From Gammaproteobacteria bacterium (GTDB lineage: Bacteria; Pseudomonadota; Gammaproteobacteria; Steroidobacterales; Steroidobacteraceae), in NCBI GenBank assembly GCA_030040235.1, contig JASHUC010000091.1, forward strand, positions 1 to 7,950: a stretch of 7,950 nt of DNA, given 5' to 3'. Numbering within the stretch: the first letter of the stretch is position 1; each line of letters begins with the position of its first letter. Below, piece after piece: positions 1 to 6,104 of this stretch. The position numbers and the translations under genes were made by a program. The notes under the pieces are model-generated. The model saw only the letters and a list, made by a program, of their open reading frames with translations, was not told where the DNA came from and searched no databases.

Positions 1-1209
1 GCGCTCGGTCTCGAGCAGCAGAGCGGTCCACTGCTCGAGCGCCGCACGCCGCTCCTTGAAGTAGTCGTGTCGGTCATACGTGCCCTCGACCCCGCGCAGT
101 TGGTGCCCCAGGCAGCGCTCGGCGACTTCGCGCCGGATACCGAGCGCGGCGAGCTGCGTCCGCGCGGTGCGTCGCAGGTCGTGGAGCGTGAAGGGCCGCA
201 GGCCGTGCGGCACGCGCTCCAGAGCTACGTTCAGCGTATCGAGACCAACATGCGGCACGCGCTCGCGGGGGTCGCGCCGGCGCTTCGGGAACAGATATTC
301 GTTGCTAGCCGCAAGCGTCTTGAGCTCCCGGAGCCAACCGACGACCTCGGACGCGAGCGGAATGTCGAGGGCGGCGGCTGTCTTGGTACGGGACGCGGGA
401 AGACGCCAGACCGCGCCTTGAGGCGTGCTGCCGTCCAGATCAAATTCGTCCCACCGGGCGCCCAGTAGCTCGCCTTTGCGGACGCATAGGCCGAGAAGCA
501 GCTTGAGGGCGAGTGCGTTCGCGGTACCGAAGCTCGGCGTTTCGCGGACCTTCTCGAAAAGTTGCGCCAGCTCGTCGAGGCTTAGGGCGCGTCTGCGGGG
601 CCTCTCGATGCCGCCTCCATCGAGGCGCGGTGAGAAACCGGAGGCCGGGTTGGCGGGGACCATGCGCCGACGCACGCCGAAGGCAAAGATGCGGTGGGCG
701 AAGCGCAGCAGATCGTTTGCCACCGTCGGTGCTCGTCCCTTGACCTCGTCAATCACGCGGGCGATGTCTGCGGCTGTGACGTCCGCCGCCGCCATGCGGC
801 CGAGCTTGGGCAGCAGGTACTTGTCGAGATGCCGGCGTGGAACGCTCGGATGCTTGATCCCCCGGCCGATGATCTCGTTCCGGTACCACTCCTCGCATAG
901 CTCGCGAAACGATCCGCGCTGGCGCTGCGCGGCTTCAGTGGCGCGGCGTACAGTCAAGGGATCCTGCTGCTTGTCGAGCAGTACGCGCGCCTCCCGTGCC
1001 TCGACGCGCGCCTGTGCAAGCGACATGGCGGGGTAGTGCCCGAGGGTCAGCCAGTGCTCGCGGCCGGCGAAGTGATAGCGCAGCGTCCACGAGGCGCCAT
1101 CGCGAGTCTGCTTGCGCAGATACAGCCCGTCGCCATCACTGAGCAGCATCCGCTCGCCCGATCGGTGCGCCCGCTCAACCGCGAGCGTAGTGAGTTTCGC
1201 GCGCTCCAT
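1..1209 (-). CDS. int: Tyrosine recombinase, P4-type island integrase (C-terminus cut by window edge)
   Basis: This is a site-specific tyrosine recombinase that would integrate and excise a genomic island or prophage at a tRNA gene. I translated 403 codons from the ATG at 1209 to the left edge without meeting a stop. Residues 1-85 resemble the N-terminal arm-binding domain of P4-type integrases (LSDGDGLYL at 23-31, LGHYPAMSLAQAR at 56-68). Residues about 100-190 form the SAM-like core-binding domain. The catalytic domain carries every expected residue: R244 (CVRKGE), K276 (RTKT), H343 and R346 (HDLRRT), H369 (LGH) and the nucleophile Y378 (GTYDRHDY). The family is usually about 400-420 residues, so only a short tail should be missing. 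The start is supported by a GGAGGGG Shine-Dalgarno ending 4 bases upstream. It reads away from the tRNA-like attachment site at 1556-1603, with phased repeats between them. The family call is firm; which element it belongs to lies outside the window. Confidence 0.95.
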   Translation of the reverse strand, partial: MERAKLTTLAVERAHRSGERMLLSDGDGLYLRKQTRDGASWTLRYHFAGREHWLTLGHYPAMSLAQARVEAREARVLLDKQQDPLTVRRATEAAQRQRGSFRELCEEWYRNEIIGRGIKHPSVPRRHLDKYLLPKLGRMAAADVTAADIARVIDEVKGRAPTVANDLLRFAHRIFAFGVRRRMVPANPASGFSPRLDGGGIERPRRRALSLDELAQLFEKVRETPSFGTANALALKLLLGLCVRKGELLGARWDEFDLDGSTPQGAVWRLPASRTKTAAALDIPLASEVVGWLRELKTLAASNEYLFPKRRRDPRERVPHVGLDTLNVALERVPHGLRPFTLHDLRRTARTQLAALGIRREVAERCLGHQLRGVEGTYDRHDYFKERRAALEQWTALLLETER

Positions 1210-1312
1210 CCGACCCCTCCATCTGCAAGAATTCGATCCAGTGGCTCTCGATCTGGGCGGTTTGCCAAGGGTTTCGGCAACCTCGCCAGCCGCGCCCCTG
1301 ATCGTCGAATAG

Positions 1313-1365
1313 CAGCTACGAACTTAGCTACAAGTCAGCTACCGTGCTAGCTACAGGATAGCTGA
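1313..1365. repeat. Five phased AGCTAC direct repeats, probable integrase/excisionase or operator sites
   Basis: The motif [C/T]AGCTAC occurs with its AGCT core at 1314, 1326, 1337 and 1349, and a fifth variant, TAGCTGA, has its core at 1360. The spacings are 12, 11, 12 and 11 bases, close to one helical turn, so all sites would face the same side of the helix. Bases between the cores are not conserved, which argues for protein-binding sites rather than a duplication. The array lies about 105 bases upstream of the int start and about 190 bases from the tRNA-like core site. Short direct repeats in such a place are known as arm-type integrase sites or excisionase sites; the exact role here is inferred. 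Confidence 0.6.
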
Positions 1366-1442
1366 TATGGGGTTGGATGGAAGTAGCCATTTATGGCCAA
1401 AATCACTAGAAATGCAGGGTATTTTGAGCAGCGATAGATACG

Positions 1443-1470
1443 CGTCGACGCCCCTAGGCGCTATTCGACG
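1443..1470. repeat. Imperfect hairpin in the attachment region
   Basis: CGTCGA at 1443-1448 pairs with TCGACG at 1465-1470, and CGCC at 1449-1452 pairs with GGCG at 1457-1460. This gives a 10-bp stem with a 4-base loop (CCTA) and a 4-base bulge on one side. There is no T-run after it on either strand, so it is not a standard Rho-independent terminator. It may be a binding or structural element of the attachment region, or chance in GC-rich DNA. Confidence 0.3.
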
Positions 1471-1555
1471 TTCTGCACCGAATGACGAAAACCAAGCCCT
1501 CCGCGCCTCCTGGAAAAGCATCGTTGTATCAACCACTTGGCTCGGCTCGGGATCG

Positions 1556-1603
1556 GGACTGAAAATCCGCGTGTTGGTGGTTCGATTCCGCCCCTGGCCA
1601 CCA
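1556..1603 (+). other. 3' fragment of a tRNA-Phe gene: island attachment site (attR-like)
   Basis: The 48 bases read as the 3' part of a tRNA gene. In order they give the last three 5' anticodon-stem bases (GGA), the loop CTGAAAA with anticodon GAA (Phe), the 3' stem TCCGC, a 5-base variable loop, a T stem GGTGG/CCGCC closing the loop TTCGATT, the acceptor 3' strand CCTGGCC, discriminator A and CCA. The two bases just upstream (1554-1555, CG) no longer pair with the 3' anticodon stem, and no GGCCAGG acceptor 5' strand or D arm precedes them, so the tRNA half ends there. Tyrosine recombinases commonly recombine in the anticodon loop and leave such a 3' duplicate at the far end of the island. 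By that logic the island extends to the left and the intact tRNA-Phe lies at its other end. The fragment is not a working tRNA gene. Confidence 0.85.
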
Positions 1604-1607
1604 GTTC

Positions 1608-4600
1608 TTACGACAGCAGCCGCTCGAGATCCTCTCTGCGCAAGTTAGCGATCGAGCCCTTGTCGGCTCCGATGATCGCATCGGCGAGATCGCGCTTGGC
1701 GCCTTGCAGCTCCAGCACCTTCTCCTCGACCGTGTTCCGCGAAATGAAGCGATAGGCGAACACGCGGTTCGCCTGGCCAATGCGATGGGCACGATCGATC
1801 GCCTGTGCCTCGATGGCCGGGTTCCACCAGGGGTCGAGCAGAAATACGTACTCTGCCGCCGTGAGATTCAAGCCGAGACCGCCGGCCTTCAGGCTGATGA
1901 GGAATAGCTTGCAGTCGGCATCGGTCTGGAAGCGGTTGACAACGCTCTCGCGATCCTTCGTGCGCCCGTCGAGGTATGCGTACTGGATGCCGTCCTCGTC
2001 GAGGCCCTCGCGCAGAATGCCGAGCATGCGCGTGAACTGCGAAAATACCAGCACCTTGTGGCCCTCCTCGAGGACCTCGAGCAGCATCGGCTGCAGCGCT
2101 TCGAGCTTTGCACAGGGGTCGCGCGTGCGCCTCTCATCGAGCAGCCCCGGGTGAAGCGCTGCCTGTCGCAACCGCAACAGCGCCTCCAGTATCTGGATTT
2201 TCGAACGAGCAATACCATCGCGCTCGACGCGCTTGAGCAGTGACTGGCGGTAGTGATCGCGTAGCTCATCATAGAGCCTTCGCTGTTTGCTCTCGAGCTC
2301 GCAGTAGAGCGTCTGTTCGACTTTGGGCGGCAGATCGGCGACGACCTGTTCCTTGGTCCGCCGCAGAACGAATGGCCGCAGGGCGTGCGCCAGCATCTTC
2401 CGGGTCGCGTCGTCCGGGTTCCGCCAGGCGTCCTGGGTCGATCTGAAGATCGAGGCGGTCCCCAGCATCCCCGGGTTCAGGAACTCGAACAGACTCCAGA
2501 GCTCACCCAGGTGGTTCTCGATCGGCGTTCCGCTCAGGGCGAGGCGGTGATCGGCTCGCAGCAACCGGGCCGCCTTGGCGGAGATGGAATCGGCATTCTT
2601 GATCGCCTGCGCCTCATCGAGGATCACGTAGTCGAATCGCACGTTGCTGAAGACGCCTAGGTCGCGTCGCAATGTGCCGTAGGTCGTGAGAATGAGATCG
2701 TAATCGTTGAAATGCTCGCTGGTCCTGCGACGTGTGTGGCCGGTGTGATCGAGCACACGCAATCCCGGCGCGAAGCGTTCTGCCTCCTGTTTCCAGTTGA
2801 AGATCAACGATCGCGGCACGATGACGAGGCTGGGCCCAATCGGGTGAGCGGAACCTCTTTTCACCCCAGCGCGCAAGCCGCGCCGTGCCTCGAGCAGCGC
2901 CAGCACCTGCACCGTCTTGCCGAGACCCATGTCATCCGCAAGACAGCCGCCGAATCCGAACTGGTGCAGAAAGTGCAGCCAACCAAGCCCTTCCTTCTGA
3001 TACGGACGGAGCTCACCCTGAAATCCCGATGGTGCCGCGGTGCTCTGAACCCCTTCAAAGCGTTGGAGCTCCTCGCGAACACGGCAGAACAGCTCATCGC
3101 AGTGAATCTCGGGTTGTACCGAGACCAGGGCATCGAGGAGTCCGGCCTGCGTGCGCGTGAATCGCACGTGATCCTCGTGACTGGTTCCGAGGCGGGTAAG
3201 GAGACCGTACCGGTCGAGCCACTCCTGCGGCAGCAGGCCGAAGTTGCCATCCCCCAACCGCACCATGTTCTCGCCACGCTTGACAGCGGCGAGGAGCTCG
3301 GGAAGCCGCGCGCTCGTGTCGCCGAATTGCAGCGTGCCATGCAGCTCGAACCAATCGACACCGGAGCTCACCTTCAGATCGAAGCGAACCGGCGTACGGT
3401 AAATCTTCCCCTGTGCCTCGACGTGCCAGCCTTCCTGGGTCAGTACATTTACGATCTGCGGCAATCGATCCGCCGTAATCTCCAGGACCGATCGATCCTC
3501 CGACGGCCTGCGAGTCGGCGCACGCCAGCCCAGTTCCCGCAGCCTGTCATTCGCCGTCTGCTCGATGGAGCGGTTGCGTACGATTGCCCGTCGCTCGCTC
3601 GGCTGGATCGCGCATGCGCAGGGATCATCAAACCCAATGATCTGCCCGTCGTAGTCGAAGCTCAGCTTTCCGTGCAAACGTTCGTGCTCCCAGGCCGCCG
3701 CCTTGATGGAAAGGCGCGGACGCGGCGTCCCCGGCAGCCGTTGATAGTGCAGCTCCGGAGGAAGCACCAGATCGGGAAGCTCCGATTGTCGCAGGAGCTC
3801 CGCGACGAAGTCCTCGCCCTGCGACGTGGGGACCAGGAGCGGACCGTGCTCGCGCAACATGCGCACCCAATCGAAGCCACCTTGATGATCGAAGCGGGCA
3901 ATCCGATCGCCGACGAACACGAAGCCGGCGCAGAGCAGCAGGTGGGGTACAGCGAGATCGAGGTGCTCCGACTCGCACACCAGCTCACCGCGCAAATCGT
4001 AATACTTCGCCCCCTCGCGCCGATGCAGATTGAGGCGCAACTGCCAGGTTGCCGACGGCTCGTACCGCAGCACCGGCCAGGTGGGCTCCTCGTCCCGAGG
4101 CAGAAGCCGCAATCGACATCGTCCCGTGCGGCACACCGCGGGCAGAACGAGCTCCGCCAGCGCATCGGGGACCCGATACCGAAAGGGTATCGACTCCGCA
4201 TAAAAGTCCGCGGAGGAGTACGCCCAGTCACTGTAGCCGTGGGCGTCGCTGCCACCGTGCAGCACCGTCGCTCCGGACAGGGATGCGAGAACCAGCCGAT
4301 CATCTCCATCCGGCAACTGGTGCAGCCAGTCTCGCGCCATGTAGCGCGATTTCGGCTTGCTCCAGTTGCCGTCCTTTTTCCGGTCACGCGTAAAGATCTC
4401 GATGCACACGCCCCCGGCGGCTCGGGAGGCAACCCGGTCTATGACATAGAGAAGCTCGCGTCCCGTACGCCACTCCTGCGACGCCGGCACGTACCGCTGT
4501 ACTGGCGTGGCACGGAGCTGCGCGAGACGCTTGCGCCAATCTGCACGCAGGGAGGCATCCCTGGCCGTACCCTGCCTCGGAGGATCGGGATTTCCCAACT

Positions 4601-5123
4601 TTCTTGATCCGGGTTCCCTTGGCGCAGCCTCTCTCGCGACCCTCGAGAAGCCGTCATCCAGTTCCCCGTAATCGTCCGCACTGGATGGCAGCAGCCGGTC
4701 GTACTGAAGGAGATCGATGCTGCCCTGACCGGTGGGCTCAATCAGTCGAGGCTCCTCGTCGTAGACCTCGCCATCCCGCGCGGGTGCTTCCGCGCGGCGC
4801 AGATCGCGACCGCCGGTATGGCCCTGGAACTGGCCCTGGCCCTGTAACAGGCGTTGCTGGTCAGCGGCTAGGATTACCGCCCAGACATGCTTGCAGGCCT
4901 CGACGTCGAAATAAGGACACGTGCAGGAGGCCTGGATCGTCTGCCCGTCTCGGTAGAGGTTGACCCGGTACGTCTCCGATCCGCGCACCCGGGCCACGAC
5001 ATGCGTCCCCGACACCGAGTCAATTCGCACACGGCCTTCACGAAAGTACTTGACGCCGCGCTGCCGGATCACAGGATCGCACTGGTCGGACAGCGCTTGC
5101 GCGAGCGAGATCGGTGGGGGCAT
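1608..5123 (-). CDS. SWIM zinc-finger SNF2-family DNA helicase/translocase, 1171 aa
   Basis: This is a superfamily 2 ATPase of the SNF2 group, expected to move along double-stranded DNA and remodel protein-DNA complexes in the cytoplasm. The N-terminus has a SWIM zinc finger, C67-x-C69-x7-C77-x-H79. Residues of about 180-690 form a long region like the domain found ahead of the motor in other bacterial SNF2 proteins. The motor follows: Walker A DMGLGKT at 731-737, DEAQ at 836-839, LSGTPIEN near 862-869, then the C-terminal lobe with LVFSQF near 1025, GGLGLNL near 1080 and RAHRIGQ at 1111-1117. All motifs are intact and the ending (LERLLS) is typical, so the gene is complete. The ATG at 5123 is the natural first start, without a clear Shine-Dalgarno. 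The stop lies only 4 bases from the tRNA fragment. Its cellular role (repair, transcription recycling or defence) cannot be told from sequence. Confidence 0.95.
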   Translation of the reverse strand: MPPPISLAQALSDQCDPVIRQRGVKYFREGRVRIDSVSGTHVVARVRGSETYRVNLYRDGQTIQASCTCPYFDVEACKHVWAVILAADQQRLLQGQGQFQGHTGGRDLRRAEAPARDGEVYDEEPRLIEPTGQGSIDLLQYDRLLPSSADDYGELDDGFSRVAREAAPREPGSRKLGNPDPPRQGTARDASLRADWRKRLAQLRATPVQRYVPASQEWRTGRELLYVIDRVASRAAGGVCIEIFTRDRKKDGNWSKPKSRYMARDWLHQLPDGDDRLVLASLSGATVLHGGSDAHGYSDWAYSSADFYAESIPFRYRVPDALAELVLPAVCRTGRCRLRLLPRDEEPTWPVLRYEPSATWQLRLNLHRREGAKYYDLRGELVCESEHLDLAVPHLLLCAGFVFVGDRIARFDHQGGFDWVRMLREHGPLLVPTSQGEDFVAELLRQSELPDLVLPPELHYQRLPGTPRPRLSIKAAAWEHERLHGKLSFDYDGQIIGFDDPCACAIQPSERRAIVRNRSIEQTANDRLRELGWRAPTRRPSEDRSVLEITADRLPQIVNVLTQEGWHVEAQGKIYRTPVRFDLKVSSGVDWFELHGTLQFGDTSARLPELLAAVKRGENMVRLGDGNFGLLPQEWLDRYGLLTRLGTSHEDHVRFTRTQAGLLDALVSVQPEIHCDELFCRVREELQRFEGVQSTAAPSGFQGELRPYQKEGLGWLHFLHQFGFGGCLADDMGLGKTVQVLALLEARRGLRAGVKRGSAHPIGPSLVIVPRSLIFNWKQEAERFAPGLRVLDHTGHTRRRTSEHFNDYDLILTTYGTLRRDLGVFSNVRFDYVILDEAQAIKNADSISAKAARLLRADHRLALSGTPIENHLGELWSLFEFLNPGMLGTASIFRSTQDAWRNPDDATRKMLAHALRPFVLRRTKEQVVADLPPKVEQTLYCELESKQRRLYDELRDHYRQSLLKRVERDGIARSKIQILEALLRLRQAALHPGLLDERRTRDPCAKLEALQPMLLEVLEEGHKVLVFSQFTRMLGILREGLDEDGIQYAYLDGRTKDRESVVNRFQTDADCKLFLISLKAGGLGLNLTAAEYVFLLDPWWNPAIEAQAIDRAHRIGQANRVFAYRFISRNTVEEKVLELQGAKRDLADAIIGADKGSIANLRREDLERLLS

Positions 5124-5216
5124 CCGCAGACGCTACACCGATGAACGCCATGAGTGAAGACCACGGAAGTCCGAAGCCGCGAGCAAGCGAACCCTGCTTC
5201 GCGTTCTCTCTATCCG

Positions 5217-5400
5217 AGCGTTGGGTCATCGCCGATGACGGGTTCGGCAAACGAAATCACGAGTTCGAGAACCGACGCGAATTCCGCCCCGCGATGCTGC
5301 GGCTGAACCAGTGGGCACTCACCGGAGACTGGACCGTAGGTTCCGAGGCGATCACATCGAGCCAGGCCGGCGACCGCATCGTGTATCGCTTCCGTGTACT
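5217..5400 (+). pseudogene. Relic of a thioredoxin/DipZ-like protein, C-terminal domain fragment
   Basis: On the plus strand the segment around residues LRLNQWALTGDWTVGSEA, followed by AGDRIVYRFRV, resembles the C-terminal carbohydrate-binding-like part of DipZ/redoxin-family proteins. There the typical pattern is L-x-LNQWALAGDWTVG...AGGRIAYRFHARDLHLV. The similarity is recalled from the family, not searched. It seems to begin near 5240 and stops abruptly at about 5400, where the expected continuation is missing and the frame enters the antisense of vapC. There is no thioredoxin CxxC domain upstream. The open frame starts at a GTG (5114) overlapping the helicase start, or at ATGs at 5141 and 5150, none with a good ribosome-binding site. 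I read it as debris of a gene deleted during rearrangement. It could instead be a short unrecognised gene of 5114-5494. Confidence 0.4.
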
Positions 5401-5425
5401 GATCCCGGAGCGGCCGCTGGCGGGC

Positions 5426-5860
5426 TCATGGTTCGAGCACGGTCAGTTCATTTCGGCTGAGCAGTCGCTTGAAACCGCGATCGAACGTAACTAAGTGACT
5501 GCCGAGCGTGCGCACTGCGGCGGCGATCCAGGCATCGGTCAAATCGTTGGCGAGAAGATCGTGCTCGCGAGCCAGCTGCTTCAACGTCGGCCACTCGCGA
5601 CCAATTTCAGGCATCTGAATGCCCGGGGATGCCAACAGGGTGTCGATGAACCCAACGGCATCGCCAATAGGCATCGGGAGCTTGAATACCCTGGGGTGGG
5701 TGGCGAGGCGCAGGAATCCCGCGGCGACCATCGGTAGAATCTCGAGACTTTCTCCAGCCTCACACGCCGCGAGTGCCCGATTCAACCAATCGAGCGCCAC
5801 GGTATGATGAGGATGATCGGTACGCGAGGCGGCTAGAAGAACGCTGAGATCAGGCGTCAT
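5426..5860 (-). CDS. vapC: VapC-family PIN-domain toxin (ribonuclease)
   Basis: This 144-residue protein matches the size and layout of VapC toxins, PIN-domain magnesium-dependent RNases that cut RNA to halt translation until neutralised by VapB. Acidic residues in PIN positions are D4 (TPDLSVLLA), D106 and D109 (NDLTDAWIAA) and D127 (TFDRGF). The block GFLRLATHPRVF at 48-59 is typical of the subgroup common in mycobacteria and other bacteria. The second acidic residue, usually a Glu near the start of that block, is not obvious, since the segment reads LPMVAAGFLRL. The ATG overlaps the end of the vapB frame by 11 bases, the usual sign of translational coupling. The frame is undamaged, which is odd because the antitoxin before it has no start codon. 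Either the toxin is weak or silent, or an antitoxin is supplied in another way. Confidence 0.85.
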   Translation of the reverse strand: MTPDLSVLLAASRTDHPHHTVALDWLNRALAACEAGESLEILPMVAAGFLRLATHPRVFKLPMPIGDAVGFIDTLLASPGIQMPEIGREWPTLKQLAREHDLLANDLTDAWIAAAVRTLGSHLVTFDRGFKRLLSRNELTVLEP

Positions 5861-6089
5861 CGTCCGCCGCGTCGAGAAGCGAGCGGTTAGAGAGTGGGTC
5901 GACCCCGTCTACGAGCCCGCCTTGGCCGGCGAAGATCGGAATTCGTGGGGCAGTCTTGCCGCCCCTTGGGCGAGGTCGGCGCAGGCGTAGCCGCAACCCC
6001 TCCTCAATGAGGGCGGTTAGGCTCTTGCGCTCCCGGGCCGAGGTAGCTTTTGCGCGGACCAGAAGCTCGTCGTCGATATCGAGAGTAGT
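5850..6089 (-). pseudogene. vapB: VapB-type ribbon-helix-helix antitoxin lacking a start codon
   Basis: Read from 6089 to the TGA at 5852-5850, the frame gives 79 residues. It opens with TTLDIDDELLVRAK, the beta-strand and first helix of an RHH antitoxin, continues with SLTALIEEGLRLRL as the second helix, and ends with a linker and GGLVDGVDPLSNRSLLDA, the tail that wraps around VapC. Such antitoxins normally begin M-[R/K/T]-TLDIDDELL. Here the codon before ACT-ACT-CTC is TAG, the stop of the upstream helicase. No ATG, GTG or TTG follows until a TTG at residue 32, after most of the DNA-binding fold. Adding one T (TAG to TATG) would restore a perfect start, ATG-ACT-ACT-CTC. The gene therefore looks inactivated by a one-base deletion, unless it is a sequencing error, is expressed by readthrough of the TAG in the same frame, or uses a non-standard start. 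The gene is too short of a start to be called by standard ORF rules. Confidence 0.75.
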
Positions 6090-6104
6090 CTACTGAATTA
6101 TCGA
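6073..6104. promoter_or_regulatory. Dyad-symmetric element at the helicase/vapB junction, possible VapB operator
   Basis: An 11-base palindrome with an odd centre, AGTAGTCTACT (6084-6094), lies over the helicase stop and the first vapB codons. Outside it, TCGATA (6073-6078) and TATCGA (6099-6104) form a second inverted pair with nearly the same centre, about 6089. RHH antitoxins typically bind such nested palindromes at their own start to repress the operon, so an operator is a reasonable reading. The left arm also belongs to a 10-base palindrome, TCGATATCGA (6073-6082). An RNA hairpin in the message is an alternative. No clear promoter was identified upstream, since the region is helicase coding sequence. 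Confidence 0.35.

Larger units (their letters stand above)
1210..1555. other. Non-coding attachment region between integrase and tRNA fragment
   Basis: This stretch of about 350 bases has no convincing gene. It is visibly more AT-rich than the flanking genes from about 1355 to 1440. It holds the integrase ribosome-binding site near the left end, an imperfect inverted repeat at 1259-1282 (GGTTTGCC facing GGCAACC around a 9-base loop), the phased AGCTAC motifs at 1313-1365 and a hairpin at 1443-1470. In tyrosine-recombinase elements this position carries arm-type integrase sites, excisionase sites and the int promoter. No strong -35/-10 pair for int stands out. The small reading frames here look like chance. 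Confidence 0.6.

Noticed and set aside
67..1350. Several plus-strand frames opposite the integrase
   Set aside because: The minus-strand integrase has all catalytic residues through this region, and the opposing frames have shadow-like composition with no recognisable domain.
1556..1603. A complete, functional tRNA gene
   Set aside because: The acceptor 5' strand and D arm are missing, and the outer anticodon-stem pairs fail at 1554-1555.
2712..4607. A 631-residue open frame on the plus strand, opposite helicase 1
   Set aside because: It lies wholly antisense to a helicase with complete SWIM and SNF2 motifs, has no recognisable domain, and is rich in Arg, Gln, Pro and Leu as expected from the complement of a GC-rich gene.
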